A stretch of DNA of 64,000 nt from Corynebacterium sp. NML98-0116 (GCF_001767255.1 NZ_CP017639.1:454863-518862), one strand, 5' to 3'. Positions 50,171 through 59,872 are shown, numbered from the stretch's first letter. The notes: generated from the sequence alone by a model not told the origin. Numbers and translations: made by a program.

Positions 50171-51589
50171 TTACTCCCAATTCATGCCTTGCTGCTTTAC
50201 AAATACTGCAACCTCATCGGGGCTACGGCGAAGCTTCGGATCGAATTTGAGGTACTCGCGAGTCTCACGGGCGACGAGCCCGGAAAGCAGCAGTAGACCG
50301 ATGAGATTCGGGATTGCCATGAGGCCGTTCGCCAGGTCGGAGAACGTCCATACGAGTTCGAGGTGCGTGGTGGCGCCGAGGAACGCTACGGCGGTAAAGA
50401 ACATCTTGTATGGCAATGAAGCCCACTGGCCGAAGAGGGCGGTTGCGGCGCGTTCGCCGTAGTAGGACCAGCCCAGGATCGTAGAGAATGCGAAGAAGAT
50501 GAGGGAAACGGAGACGATGTCGCCGCCCCAGGTGCCTGGCAGGACCGTCGAGAAGCCGCGTGCGGTCATGACTGCTGCTTCGTCGCGTCCCATGTCCCAC
50601 GTCCCGGAGGTCACGATGACAAGGCCGGTGATGGTAACAACGATCAGGGTGTCAATGAACGTCTGGGTCATGGATACTAGTGCCTGGCGAGTGGGGTGCT
50701 GGGTCTTCGCTGCCGCAGCGGCGATTGCTGCAGAGCCCATGCCGGACTCGTTGGAGAAGATGCCGCGGGCAACACCGAACTGGATTGCCATCATGATGGT
50801 GGAGCCGACGAAGCCACCGGTCGCGGCTGAGCCGGTGAACGCGTCGTGGAAGATGAGAGAGATAGCTGCAGGGATCTGGTCTGCCATCAAAGCGAGCGCG
50901 ACGATGCCGCCACCGACGTAGAGAACAATCATCAGGGGAACGAACGCTGCCGTGATCTTGCCGATGCCTTCAATACCACCCAAGATGGCTGCGCCGACGC
51001 CAATGAAGATCAGGATGCCGGAGACAGTAGGTTCGATGCCGAATGCTTCCTGCATGCCTGCAGCGATGGAATTGCCTTGAGTGAGGTTACCGATGCCGAA
51101 AGACGCGAAGATAGTAAAGAGCATGAACGCGACCGCGAGCACGGACCCCAGCGGGCCTGGGATTCCGCGGCGGAGGTACTCGTGTGGTCCTCCTTGTTGG
51201 CGTCCTTTGTCGTCGGTGGTGCGGAAGCGGACGCCGAGGTAGGCCTCGGAGTATTTCGACGCCATGCCGACGATGCCTGTGACCCAGATCCAGAGCAGGG
51301 AGCCCGGGCCACCGATCGAGATCGCGGTGGCTACGCCGACGATGTTGCCGGTGCCGACTGTTGCGGCGAGGGCCGTCGTTAAGGCCTGGTAGTTGCTGAT
51401 GTCGCCGGAGCCTTCTTCATTCTTATCGACGAACGCGTGGCGGGTCGCGCGGCCGAGCGTGCGGAACTGGATGCCACCCATTCGGACGGTCAGGAAGAGG
51501 CCCGTGCCGAGCAGCAGCGGGATGAGCAGGAATGGGCCCCAGACGAACGAGGCGATCGTACCGAGGGTTTCGTTGAGTTGCGCAGCCAT
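50171..51589 (-). CDS. Sodium:alanine/glycine symporter (AGCS family)
   Basis: 472 residues with about 11 membrane helices. AGCS family motifs: GPFLLIPLLLGTGLFLTVRMGGIQF, ALTTALAATVGTGNIVGVATAISIGGPGSLLWIW, FGVARGIFSNESGMGSAAIAAAAAKT, and GWSYYGERAATALFG. It should import alanine or glycine with Na+. A GAAAGGA ribosome binding site precedes ATG 51589. It is divergent from pgm across 169 bases that hold both promoters; none could be fixed. Confidence 0.92.
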   Translation of the reverse strand: MAAQLNETLGTIASFVWGPFLLIPLLLGTGLFLTVRMGGIQFRTLGRATRHAFVDKNEEGSGDISNYQALTTALAATVGTGNIVGVATAISIGGPGSLLWIWVTGIVGMASKYSEAYLGVRFRTTDDKGRQQGGPHEYLRRGIPGPLGSVLAVAFMLFTIFASFGIGNLTQGNSIAAGMQEAFGIEPTVSGILIFIGVGAAILGGIEGIGKITAAFVPLMIVLYVGGGIVALALMADQIPAAISLIFHDAFTGSAATGGFVGSTIMMAIQFGVARGIFSNESGMGSAAIAAAAAKTQHPTRQALVSMTQTFIDTLIVVTITGLVIVTSGTWDMGRDEAAVMTARGFSTVLPGTWGGDIVSVSLIFFAFSTILGWSYYGERAATALFGQWASLPYKMFFTAVAFLGATTHLELVWTFSDLANGLMAIPNLIGLLLLSGLVARETREYLKFDPKLRRSPDEVAVFVKQQGMNWE

Positions 51590-51758
51590 CGTGATCCTTT
51601 CGCAATAGGGTGTGGGCCAGGTTACCTTTCTCCCGATAACGTGATTGAGATAATAGACACATAACCTCCCGTGTGTACACGGTTTGTACGATTTTTCTGG
51701 CGGAAGTTTCCAAAAAAGGGAAAGATGGGTGTGAACGTATTCGAAAGGATGTTGTCGT

Positions 51759-53414
51759 ATGGCTCATGAACGTGCTGGCCAGATTGCCCGCCCGGAAGAT
51801 TTGATCGATATCGCGTCGTTGGTGACTGCTTACTACACCCGTGATGTAGACCCGCACAATCCCGACCAGCAGGTGGTGTTTGGTACCTCTGGCCACCGTG
51901 GTTCTTCGCTTGATAACGCGTTTAATGAGGGGCATATTCTGGCGACCACGCAGGCGATCGTCGACTACCGTCGTGAGCAAAACATTGGCGGTCCGGTCTT
52001 CATCGGGCGCGATACGCACGCGTTGTCTGAGCCGGCGATGGTCTCCGCGCTTGAGGTGCTGTTTGGCAATGGGGTTGAGGTGCTTGTTGACGCCGCTGGG
52101 CGTTACACACCGACTCCGGCGGTGTCGCACGCAATCTTGTCGCACAACGCGAAGCTTTCTGGCGGGGTCACGGGTACTGATCCGAAGCGTGCGGACGGCA
52201 TTGTGATTACGCCGTCGCACAATCCCCCGCGTGATGGTGGTTTCAAGTACAACCCGCCGTCGGGTGGTCCGGCTGACACGGACGCGACTGACTGGATTGC
52301 GAAGCGGGCGAACGAGTACATCGCAAACGGTTTGGAGGGCGTGAAGCGCTCCGCGGCGTCTGGTGTGCTCGATGAGCGTGCGCAGCGCTATGACTACCTG
52401 AATAACTACATCAATGACTTGCCGAACGTCGTCGACATTGCGGCGATTCGTGAATCCGGTCTGAGCATCGGCGCTGATCCGATGGGCGGAGCGAGCGTCG
52501 ATTATTGGGGTGCAATCGCTGAGAAGCACGGCCTGAATATGACCGTGGTGAACCCGGAGGTCGATCCGACCTGGCGTTTCATGACGCTCGACACTGATGG
52601 CAAGATTCGCATGGATTGCTCCTCGCCGGACTCGATGGCGTCGCTGGTGCACAATCGTGACAAGTATGACATCGCTACCGGCAACGACGCTGACTCGGAC
52701 CGCCACGGGATCGTCACGCCGGACGCCGGCCTGATGAACCCGAACCATTACCTCGCCGTCGCGATTGAGTACCTGTTCTCACATCGCGAGGGCTGGACGG
52801 ACAACACCGCAGTTGGCAAGACGCTGGTGTCCTCGTCGATGATTGACCGTGTAGTGGCATCGCTCGGGCGCAAGCTTGTCGAGGTTCCAGTCGGCTTCAA
52901 GTGGTTCGTACCAGGGCTTATCGACGGCACCGTTGGTTTCGGCGGCGAAGAATCCGCGGGTGCGTCCTTCCTGCGGAAGGATGGCACGGTGTGGTCGACT
53001 GATAAGGACGGCCTGATTCTGGATCTGCTCGCGGCGGAGATTACAGCTGTGACGGGGAAGACGCCGTCGCAACGCTACGCTGAGCTCGCTGAGAAGTTCG
53101 GCTCCCCGGCATACGCTCGTATCGATGCCCCGGCGAACCGCGAGCAGAAGGCGACGCTGAAGGCGCTCTCCCCGGAGCAAGTCACCGCGACCGAGCTGGC
53201 TGGTGAACCAATCACCGCGAAGCTGACCGAGGCACCAGGCAACGGTGCACCGATTGGCGGCCTGAAGGTCACCACGGAAAACGCCTGGTTCGCGGCGCGA
53301 CCATCGGGCACGGAGGACAAGTACAAGATTTACGCCGAGAGCTTCAAGGGCAAGGAGCATTTGGTGCAGGTGCAGCAGGCTGCGAAAGAGCTTGTTGCGC
53401 AGGTGCTCGGATAG
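51759..53414 (+). CDS. pgm: Phosphoglucomutase (alpha-D-glucose phosphate-specific)
   Basis: 551 residues. The phosphoserine loop is [12 protein letters not shown] (Ser153), the metal loop is [14 protein letters not shown], the sugar-binding loop is [15 protein letters not shown], and the C-terminal phosphate-binding loop is [17 protein letters not shown]. It interconverts glucose-1- and glucose-6-phosphate, feeding glycogen and cell-wall sugar synthesis. A GAAAGGA site precedes the ATG by ~10 bases. The nearby pullulanase gene acts on glycogen-like glucans. Confidence 0.96.
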   Translation: MAHERAGQIARPEDLIDIASLVTAYYTRDVDPHNPDQQVVFGTSGHRGSSLDNAFNEGHILATTQAIVDYRREQNIGGPVFIGRDTHALSEPAMVSALEVLFGNGVEVLVDAAGRYTPTPAVSHAILSHNAKLSGGVTGTDPKRADGIVITPSHNPPRDGGFKYNPPSGGPADTDATDWIAKRANEYIANGLEGVKRSAASGVLDERAQRYDYLNNYINDLPNVVDIAAIRESGLSIGADPMGGASVDYWGAIAEKHGLNMTVVNPEVDPTWRFMTLDTDGKIRMDCSSPDSMASLVHNRDKYDIATGNDADSDRHGIVTPDAGLMNPNHYLAVAIEYLFSHREGWTDNTAVGKTLVSSSMIDRVVASLGRKLVEVPVGFKWFVPGLIDGTVGFGGEESAGASFLRKDGTVWSTDKDGLILDLLAAEITAVTGKTPSQRYAELAEKFGSPAYARIDAPANREQKATLKALSPEQVTATELAGEPITAKLTEAPGNGAPIGGLKVTTENAWFAARPSGTEDKYKIYAESFKGKEHLVQVQQAAKELVAQVLG

Positions 53415-53425
53415 AATGGCCAATC

Positions 53426-53896
53426 GTGACTGAGACACACGAGACCAAACAGGCAAGAGGCAAGCTGCTGGAAATCGCGTCGGCTGCGGCGCGATTTGGG
53501 CTGGCGGCTGTGTGGATTGTCGCCGGGTGGACGAAGATTGGCGCCCACATGGAAGTGGCGCAAAATATCATTGCGTACGAGATTTTCACCCATGAGTGGT
53601 CGAATATTTTGGCGCAGTGGATCGGACCGTTGGAGCTGGCCGGTGGCCTGCTCCTGCTGGCTGGCATCAAGCTGCGTGAATGCGGCTGGGTCTCGATCGG
53701 GGTCCTGGTGCTGTTCATCATCGGGATGTACTCGGCGTGGTCGCGAGGGCTGGTCATCGACTGTGGGTGCTTTGGCCCGCAGCCGTCAGATGAAGGCACG
53801 AACCTCATTGAGACGATCCTGCGTGACTTTGTCTTGATCGCGGCGACCTTGTTCATGATTTATGTGCCGTACAAGAAGTTTGCGATTTATCCATAG
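53426..53896 (+). CDS. MauE/DoxX-type redox membrane protein
   Basis: 156 residues with four membrane helices (FGLAAVWIVAGWTKIG, then PLELAGGLLLLAGI, GWVSIGVLVLFIIGMYSAW and FVLIAATLFMIYVPY) and a Cys113-Gly-Cys115 pair in LVIDCGCFGP at the membrane face. MauE-like proteins are thought to pass electrons or disulfides to thioredoxin-fold proteins. The DsbA-like gene follows 53 bases later. TAGAAT at 53412-53417 overlaps the pgm stop codon and stands 8 bases before the GTG start. Confidence 0.8.
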   Translation: MTETHETKQARGKLLEIASAAARFGLAAVWIVAGWTKIGAHMEVAQNIIAYEIFTHEWSNILAQWIGPLELAGGLLLLAGIKLRECGWVSIGVLVLFIIGMYSAWSRGLVIDCGCFGPQPSDEGTNLIETILRDFVLIAATLFMIYVPYKKFAIYP

Positions 53897-53949
53897 CCTC
53901 ATCCAGCGATTAAGCTGTTGGGCAATTTCCAACGTCAAGGAGTAAATAC

Positions 53950-54678
53950 GTGACTACCCGTAAGGTGAAGAACCCGAACGAGAAGAACGGTGCAGGGTTC
54001 ATCTGGGCAATCGTTGCAGTGATTGCGATCGCGGCGCTTGTGATCGGCCTGATTTTCGTCAACGGCAAGAAGGGCCGCGAGGCAGCCATGGCCGAGAACA
54101 TGATTGACACTACTGGCATCACTGTGAGCTGGAACGAGGACGACCACTTCATTCGCCTCGCAGCCGAAGATGTCGACGACGCCCCGATGGCAGAGCTCTA
54201 CGAGGACTTTTCGTGCCCACACTGTGCAGATCTGGCAGTAGCGACGGATGAGCAGATGCTCGAGAAGCTGCGTGAGGGCAAGATCGAGGTCGAGCTGCGC
54301 CCGATGGTGACGCTCGATGGCCTGACCAATGGCCACTCCACGATGGGGCTGGCTGCGGAGCTGGCACTCGTCGCTAATGATGAGCCAGCGGCGATGATGA
54401 ACCTCCGCGACCACCTGATGGTGAACCAGAGGGATGTGTACTCGAAGGTGACCGACGATGACCTTGCTGACCTGGCGCGTGACTACGGCGCGAGCGACAA
54501 GGCGGTGCAGGATATCCGTGATAAGACCTATTACGATGCTGCGCGCGCAATGTCGAACGGTAACTTGAAGTTGCAGCAAGAGCGCGGCGGTGAGGCGGGG
54601 ACTCCGCGCGTCATGGTTGACGGCAAGGACGTTGAAGGCGAGATCAACAACTGGGTCGATACCGTCGCGAACAGCTAA
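53950..54678 (+). CDS. Membrane-anchored DsbA-like thiol oxidoreductase
   Basis: 242 residues. One N-terminal membrane helix (FIWAIVAVIAIAALVIGLIFV, ~17-37) is followed by an extracytoplasmic thioredoxin-fold domain with active site Cys89-Pro-His-Cys92 (YEDFSCPHCADL), a helical insertion, and the cis-proline loop GTPRVMVDGK. It should oxidise or reduce disulfides in secreted proteins. GTG 53950 follows AAGGAG. Its natural partner is the MauE-type protein encoded directly upstream; the direction of electron flow cannot be told. Confidence 0.88.
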   Translation: MTTRKVKNPNEKNGAGFIWAIVAVIAIAALVIGLIFVNGKKGREAAMAENMIDTTGITVSWNEDDHFIRLAAEDVDDAPMAELYEDFSCPHCADLAVATDEQMLEKLREGKIEVELRPMVTLDGLTNGHSTMGLAAELALVANDEPAAMMNLRDHLMVNQRDVYSKVTDDDLADLARDYGASDKAVQDIRDKTYYDAARAMSNGNLKLQQERGGEAGTPRVMVDGKDVEGEINNWVDTVANS

Positions 54679-54763
54679 CCATATGCCCGTGTGGGGCCTG
54701 GCTGCATGATTTGTGGCCAGGCTCTCTTCACGTGTATGGTGATGAAAGCTCGTAAGAGTTCAA

Positions 54764-54836
54764 GGGGCTATGGCGCAGTTGGTAGCGCACCACACTGGCA
54801 GTGTGGGGGTCACGGGTTCGAATCCCGTTAGCTCCA
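54764..54836 (+). tRNA. tRNA-Ala (anticodon GGC)
   Basis: Acceptor GGGGCTA with TAGCTCC, anticodon stem-loop CACACTGGCAGTGTG (GGC, alanine) and a complete T-arm. TATGGT upstream (~54735) is the likely -10. The first 42 bases recur exactly at 56877-56918. Confidence 0.96.
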
Positions 54837-54844
54837 CAGAGAGT

Positions 54845-54881
54845 GCTCTCCACCGGTTAAGAACTGGTGGGGAGCTTTTTG
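54845..54881 (+). terminator. Terminator after tRNA-Ala
   Basis: GCTCTCCACCGGTT pairs with AACTGGTGGGGAGC (two G-T or mismatched positions), followed by TTTTTGTT. The pullulanase start codon lies nine bases beyond it. Confidence 0.85.
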
Positions 54882-54889
54882 TTGTAGCA

Positions 54890-56833
54890 ATGAGCTGTGT
54901 TGAGGGTGAGTCTGCGATCAATTACTCGAACGAGTTTCACGAGAAGTACTTCTACGACGGCGAGCTCGGTGCGATCTATACCCCGGAAAAGACCACGTTT
55001 CGGGTCTGGGCGCCGACGGCGAAGTCGGTGGAATTTCTGAACTACTCCGATAACGCTGCCGCGACTCCTCTGGCGAGGGGCGAGCGGGGAATCTGGGAAC
55101 TCACCCTCGAAGGTGACCGCCACGGGCTGGAGTACCGCTACCGACTGGAGTTCGGGGACGGAACGGTCAACGAAGCCGTCGACCCCTACGCGCGGGCAGT
55201 GACTGCCAACGGGGAGCACACCGTGGTCGTTGATGCGGAACATATTGTGCCCGAGGGGTGGTCCGGCAAGCGTATGGCGCCGTTTTCTTCGATGCAGGAC
55301 GCCATCATTTATGAGGCGCACGTGCGCGACCTAACCATTGGACCGGACAATGGCATCACGCACAAGGGGAAGTTCCTGGGACTCACTGAGGCTGGGACCA
55401 AGACACAGGCGGGGAACCCATCGGGTCTGGACTACTTGAAGTCCCTGGGTATCACCCATCTACAGTTGCTGCCGATTTACGATTTTGGCAGCGTGGATGA
55501 GACCGGCGACCTGTCGTTTAATGCGCAGTACAACTGGGGCTACGATCCGGAAAACTATAACGTTCCCGAGGGCTCCTATTCGACGCACCCCCAGGACCCA
55601 ACCGCGCGGATCATGGAACTGAAGTCCATGATTGACGCGCTGCACAACAACGGTATCCGGGTCATCATGGACGTGGTGTACAACCACGTCTACGTCGCGG
55701 AGCACTCGCCGTTGCAGCAGACGGTGCCTAACTATTTCTTCCGGACGGACCCGCAAGGCAATTTTCTTGATGGGACGGGCGTCGGCAATGAAACCGCGTC
55801 AGAGCGGCCCATGATGCGCAAGTACATCGTTGACTCAGTGACGTACTGGGCCACAACATACAACATCGATGGCTTCCGGTTTGACCTGATGGGGATTCAT
55901 GACGTCGACACGATGAACGCCGTGCGCGAGGCGCTCAACGAGATTGATCCTTCGATAGTCATCCTCGGGGAGGGGTGGGAGATGGGCAACCACCCCGAAG
56001 GCGTGCTCGGCGCGAACCAGAAGAACGCCGACAAGCTGCCGGGTATCGCGTTCTTCAATGATCACTACCGCGACACCGTCAAGGGCTCCAACTTTGAGTT
56101 GGAGCATGCTGGCTTTGTAAACGGCGCGGATCAGGAGCATCGTTCTTGGGACCTGCTGAACAACATCAAGGGTGCCCAGCACGTGCGGGACTACCTGGGT
56201 CCGGAGCAGTCCGTGGTGTACAACGAGGCCCACGATAACTACACGATGTTCGACAAGCTCAAGGGCAGCATGCCGCACGCGTCTGATGAGGAAATCGCGC
56301 GGCGTCATGCACTCGCTACGGCCACGCAGTACTTGGCCAACGGAGCAGTGTTCATTCATGCGGGGCAGGAGTTTCTGCGCACGAAGGCGGGCGACCACAA
56401 CTCGTACAAGTCGCCAGATGAGGTCAACGCGCTCGACTACGACAGAGCAGCTCAGTTTGCAAAGCACGTGCAGTTCTTCCGCGACCTGAACGCGTTCCGC
56501 AAGCGCTACGACTTCATGCGCCTGCCGAGTTATGAGGCGATTAACAGCAAGTACACGCACGGAATCGTTGCTGGTGCTGACAACGTGCACATGAATCATG
56601 TTGGCTACACCGTGAAAAATGCATTCCCAGGCAATCGCGACGCCTTCGTGTACGTGAACGCCGCGACGGAACCGTGGCAGGCGCCGCTGCCAACCGGTGA
56701 GTACGAAGTGATGATCCAGGCAACGGACGTCTACGAGACGCCACGAGCACTCACTTCACACGGCGACGTTACTGTCCCACCGCTGAGCATCATGGTCCTC
56801 CGGGCAGCCCCGGTCGCATTTGCCTCGCATTAA
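54890..56833 (+). CDS. pulA: Type I pullulanase / glycogen-debranching enzyme
   Basis: 647 residues from ATG 54890. A CBM48-like N-terminal domain (FRVWAPTAKSVEFLNY) leads into a GH13 barrel with the type I pullulanase signature YNWGYDP, region I DVVYNH, nucleophile Asp332 in GFRFDLMG, acid/base Glu361 in LGEGWEM and transition-state Asp449 in YNEAHDNY. It cleaves alpha-1,6 branches of glucans. No signal peptide is seen, so it is cytoplasmic, likely acting on glycogen. The frame continues upstream into tRNA-Ala, which is not coding. Neither a ribosome binding site nor a clear -10 precedes the ATG, so the start is the weakest part. Confidence 0.88.
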   Translation: MSCVEGESAINYSNEFHEKYFYDGELGAIYTPEKTTFRVWAPTAKSVEFLNYSDNAAATPLARGERGIWELTLEGDRHGLEYRYRLEFGDGTVNEAVDPYARAVTANGEHTVVVDAEHIVPEGWSGKRMAPFSSMQDAIIYEAHVRDLTIGPDNGITHKGKFLGLTEAGTKTQAGNPSGLDYLKSLGITHLQLLPIYDFGSVDETGDLSFNAQYNWGYDPENYNVPEGSYSTHPQDPTARIMELKSMIDALHNNGIRVIMDVVYNHVYVAEHSPLQQTVPNYFFRTDPQGNFLDGTGVGNETASERPMMRKYIVDSVTYWATTYNIDGFRFDLMGIHDVDTMNAVREALNEIDPSIVILGEGWEMGNHPEGVLGANQKNADKLPGIAFFNDHYRDTVKGSNFELEHAGFVNGADQEHRSWDLLNNIKGAQHVRDYLGPEQSVVYNEAHDNYTMFDKLKGSMPHASDEEIARRHALATATQYLANGAVFIHAGQEFLRTKAGDHNSYKSPDEVNALDYDRAAQFAKHVQFFRDLNAFRKRYDFMRLPSYEAINSKYTHGIVAGADNVHMNHVGYTVKNAFPGNRDAFVYVNAATEPWQAPLPTGEYEVMIQATDVYETPRALTSHGDVTVPPLSIMVLRAAPVAFASH

Positions 56834-57761
56834 ACGCACGGTATAAACTGACTCCTACGCGTGTTTTAGCGTGCGCGGGGCTATGGCGCAGTTGGTAGCG
56901 CACCACACTGGCAGTGTGTTCCCGGACCGGCGCCGTCACCACGACGCGCTCGCTGTTACGCAGCGTGAACTCCAGCCGGTAGGCGTGCAGGAACATGCGC
57001 TGCGCGCTCGTGCGGGAGCCGTACGCGCGGTCGCCGATGATGGGGTGGCTTTCGTGGGCGGCGTGCACGCGGATTTGGTGGCGTCGTCCAGTAATGAGCT
57101 CGGCCTCGACGAGCGTGTTCGGCCCGCGGTTTTCCACGCGGCGGAATCGTGTGTGGGCGTCGTCGCCGTCGGCGCTTACGACCATGGTTTTCGGTGTTCG
57201 CGCGATCGGGGCCTTTACGTCGCGCGCGCCCGCCCAGCGTCCCTCCACGACCGCGCGGTAGATGCGGATCACGTTCTGCTCGCGGAAGGCTCGTTGCAGG
57301 TGGCGTAGCTCCGCGTGATTCAGCGTAATCAGCAGCGCCCCTGACGTCTCCTTATCGATGCGGTGCGCAAGCTCAGCGTCGGGGTACACGTCACGGATCC
57401 GCTCGATGACGCCGCGCCGCGTCCCTGTCCCCGCATGCACCGGCACCCCCGCCGGCTTATTTACTACCAGCGCCGTCGGCCCCTCCCACAGCATCTCAAA
57501 CCCATGGTTCTTACTTTTCGACGCCCTCTTCGCTTCCTTACAGAACTCACCCGGCAACGTGATCACGTCCCCGCCACGGACGCGGTGATCCTGCTTGATT
57601 CGTTTCTGGTTGACCCGCAACGCCCCCTTGCGTGCGAGTTTGAACAGCATGGTCGCGGGGCACGTGGTGTGGCCGGCGAGGAACTTGTGTATCCGCCGCC
57701 CATCGTGGTCCTCCGGGACCGTGATCGCCGTGTATCCGGGTGGGGGAATGTAGGTGGTCAT
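56790..57761 (-). CDS. RluA-type pseudouridine synthase with rearranged C-terminus
   Basis: 323 residues from MTTYIPPPGYTAITVPEDHD. An S4-like N-terminal part (GRRIHKFLAGHTTCPATMLFKLARKGALRVNQKRI) precedes the RluA catalytic domain: VNKPAGVPVHAGTG, the catalytic Asp motif AHRIDKETSGALL, and ELITGRRHQIRVHAAHESHPIIGDRAYG. It converts uridine to pseudouridine in rRNA or tRNA. The normal C-terminus ends near ERVVVTAPV; from there the frame runs antisense through a truncated tRNA-Ala copy (EHTASVVRYQLRHSP) and overlaps the last 44 bases of pulA, adding about 45 unrelated residues. TATGGT (57769-57774, minus) lies 7 bases before the ATG. Confidence 0.85.
   Translation of the reverse strand: MTTYIPPPGYTAITVPEDHDGRRIHKFLAGHTTCPATMLFKLARKGALRVNQKRIKQDHRVRGGDVITLPGEFCKEAKRASKSKNHGFEMLWEGPTALVVNKPAGVPVHAGTGTRRGVIERIRDVYPDAELAHRIDKETSGALLITLNHAELRHLQRAFREQNVIRIYRAVVEGRWAGARDVKAPIARTPKTMVVSADGDDAHTRFRRVENRGPNTLVEAELITGRRHQIRVHAAHESHPIIGDRAYGSRTSAQRMFLHAYRLEFTLRNSERVVVTAPVREHTASVVRYQLRHSPAHAKTRVGVSLYRAFNARQMRPGLPGGP
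56877..56918 (+). pseudogene. Truncated tRNA-Ala (5' 42 bases)
   Basis: An exact copy of bases 1-42 of the tRNA-Ala at 54764, from the acceptor 5' strand to the end of the anticodon stem. The next base diverges at once into the pseudouridine synthase gene. The T-arm and 3' acceptor strand are missing, so no functional tRNA can form. TATAAA near 56841 could be a surviving promoter. Confidence 0.92.
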
Positions 57762-57796
57762 GGCTGGCACCATAGCAAGGTGCTAGTACTGGTGCC

Positions 57797-58279
57797 ATGT
57801 ATGCAACATCGTTCGCTACCGTCGAGACGCAGGTCGGAACACTGACGGTTGTCGTTTCGCCCCGCGGAGTACGCCGGATCGCGTTGCCGACGGACGACCC
57901 CGCTGAGGTAATCCACGCCACAGGCGCGCGCCCGGGACCGATTGGTGCCGTCCGCGGGCAGCTCGAGGAGTACTTTGCCGGGACACGAACGTCTTTCGAT
58001 GTCCCGCTCGACCTTGAAGGCCTCCCGCCGTTTCGGACGAAGGTGCTGGACGCGCTCCAACACGTGCCGTTCGGCGAGGTGACGACGTATAAGGGGCTAG
58101 CGGTGGACGTCGATAATCCGGGGGCGGTGCGTGCCGTCGGCACTGCCTGCGCGAAAAATCCGCTGCCGCTGCTCATTCCGTGTCACCGGGTCGTGCGTAG
58201 CGATGGCCACCTCGGGCGCTACCGTGGTGGGGAAGATATGAAGCGATTTTTGCTTGCATTGGAGGGCCACCTTGAGTGA
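57797..58279 (+). CDS. ogt: Methylated-DNA-protein-cysteine methyltransferase
   Basis: 160 residues. The acceptor Cys129 is in IPCHRVV, preceded by the DNA-binding helix-turn-helix VPFGEVTTYKGLA, the asparagine hinge and RAVGTACAKNPLPLL. It removes alkyl groups from O6-alkylguanine in one suicidal turnover. TAGTAC ends 7 bases before the ATG. It is divergent from the RluA-type gene by 35 bases and overlaps the fructosamine kinase gene by eight. Confidence 0.93.
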   Translation: MYATSFATVETQVGTLTVVVSPRGVRRIALPTDDPAEVIHATGARPGPIGAVRGQLEEYFAGTRTSFDVPLDLEGLPPFRTKVLDALQHVPFGEVTTYKGLAVDVDNPGAVRAVGTACAKNPLPLLIPCHRVVRSDGHLGRYRGGEDMKRFLLALEGHLE

Positions 58280-59027
58280 TTTCAGTAAGCGTTGTATCGC
58301 GCCGGGCCAGGCGAGCAGCGAGGCGGCGGGGCTGCGCTGGCTGCGCGAGGGCAGCGACGCAGTCGTGGAGGTCTGCGGCGTGGACGAGGAGCAGCGGACG
58401 CTGCGAATAGAACGTGTCGAGACCGTGCGGCCCACTCGTGACGCGGCGCGCCGGGCGGGGGAGGAGCTGGCGAAGATCCACGCGATGGGCGCTGAAGCCT
58501 TCAGTGCGCCGCCGACCGGGTGGGATGGCCCGAACTTCATCGGCCGGGTTGAGCAGGACTGCGTGCCGGAGCAGCGGTGGGCGAAGTTTTATACCGAGCA
58601 GCGCGTGCTGCCGTTTGCGCGGGCTGCACATGTGGCGGGAAATATTTCGAAGCAGCAGCTAGAGCTCGTGGAACGCGCCTGCGCTGCGCTCGTTGAAGAG
58701 GACGAGGACGCCCCGCTGGCGCGTATCCACGGGGATCTTTGGGCGGGCAACCTGCTTTTCGACGAGTCGGGCCCACGGTTCATTGACCCGGCGGCGCACG
58801 GTGGACACCCGCTGACGGACATTGCGATGTTGGCGCTGTTCGGCGCACCGTTTTTGGAAGATATCGTTGCGGGCTACGAGTCGCGGGCGAGCCTGGGGGA
58901 GGGATGGCGTCGGCGCATCCCGATTCACCAGCTTCACCCGCTGGCTGTGCACGCGCTGACGCACGGGCCGGCGTACGCGGGTGAGCTTGCCAACGCCGCG
59001 CAGGCGACATTAGACGTAGCGGTTTAA
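58272..59027 (+). CDS. Fructosamine/ketosamine-3-kinase family protein
   Basis: 251 residues from TTG 58272 ([20 protein letters not shown]). Protein-kinase-like fold with the catalytic loop [38 protein letters not shown], typical of fructosamine-3-kinase/Mak-type deglycation enzymes that phosphorylate sugar adducts on proteins. GGAGGG ends five bases before the TTG and supports this start, which overlaps ogt. The stop shares TTAA with the convergent nadE. Confidence 0.85.
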   Translation: MSDFSKRCIAPGQASSEAAGLRWLREGSDAVVEVCGVDEEQRTLRIERVETVRPTRDAARRAGEELAKIHAMGAEAFSAPPTGWDGPNFIGRVEQDCVPEQRWAKFYTEQRVLPFARAAHVAGNISKQQLELVERACAALVEEDEDAPLARIHGDLWAGNLLFDESGPRFIDPAAHGGHPLTDIAMLALFGAPFLEDIVAGYESRASLGEGWRRRIPIHQLHPLAVHALTHGPAYAGELANAAQATLDVAV

Positions 59028-59872
59028 GCCTTCCACCAGGAGGTATCTGGCCCTGGGGGCAGGTGTCGTTTGTGCTGGCCGATGCGCCACAGGTGCTCGA
59101 TGCGTTCCGCCGCCGCGGACGGAACGGTGTTGCCTTCGAGGTAATCGTCGATGTGCTGGTAGGTCACGCCGAGTGCTTCCTCGTCGGGCAGCGCCGGGCG
59201 GTCCTCTTCCAGGTCGGCGGTGGGGACTTTCTCCCAGAGACGAGAGTCGGCGCCGAGCTCGCGGAGGAGAGCTGCGCCTTGGCGTTTGTTGAGGCCGGCG
59301 AGGGGGGTGAGGTCGGCGGCGCCATCGCCGAACTTGGTGAAGAAACCGGTGACGTTTTCCGCCGCGTGGTCAGTGCCGATGACCAGGAGGTTGCGCTCGC
59401 CAGCAAGCGCGTACTGCGCCACCATCCGAAGTCGGGCCTTCACGTTGCCCTTGTTGAAGTCGCTGAGGGGCGCCCCCAACGCGTCAGCGGCCTCGTCGCT
59501 GAGCGCTTTCGTTGCAGGTGCGATGTCAACGGTCACCGTCTCATCCGGTTCGATGAAGCGGAGCGCCAACTGGGCGTCGTCCTCGTCGACTTGGACACCG
59601 TGGGGGAGGCGGACGGCGAGGAAGTGGGCGTCGACACCCGAGTCCCGCAGCCGCTCGACAGCGATCTGTGCGAGGCGACCTGCGAGCGTCGAGTCCTGGC
59701 CCCCGGAAATGCCGAGTACGAAACCGGCTGAGGAGGCTGCGCGGGCATAGTCGCAGAGGAATGCGACGCGACGCTCGATTTCTCGCGCGGGATCAATCGA
59801 AGGTTGGACCCCGAGCGTGTCGATGATCTCTTGCTGTTTGCTGCTAACTTGCGGTGAATCTGGCCGAGACAT
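59024..59872 (-). CDS. nadE: Ammonia-dependent NAD+ synthetase
   Basis: 282 residues from [23 protein letters not shown]-PPase loop [59 protein letters not shown] and [16 protein letters not shown] are characteristic. No nitrilase/glutaminase domain is present, so it uses ammonia. It amidates deamido-NAD to NAD+. TACGCT (59880-59885, minus strand) lies 7 bases before the ATG at 59872, so the longer start at 59890 is not used. Confidence 0.94.
   Translation of the reverse strand: MSRPDSPQVSSKQQEIIDTLGVQPSIDPAREIERRVAFLCDYARAASSAGFVLGISGGQDSTLAGRLAQIAVERLRDSGVDAHFLAVRLPHGVQVDEDDAQLALRFIEPDETVTVDIAPATKALSDEAADALGAPLSDFNKGNVKARLRMVAQYALAGERNLLVIGTDHAAENVTGFFTKFGDGAADLTPLAGLNKRQGAALLRELGADSRLWEKVPTADLEEDRPALPDEEALGVTYQHIDDYLEGNTVPSAAAERIEHLWRIGQHKRHLPPGPDTSWWKA

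Noticed and set aside
54770..54889. N-terminal extension of the pullulanase beginning MAQLVAHHTGSV
   Set aside because: These codons read through the tRNA-Ala gene and its terminator, so they cannot be a real N-terminus; the frame is open by chance.
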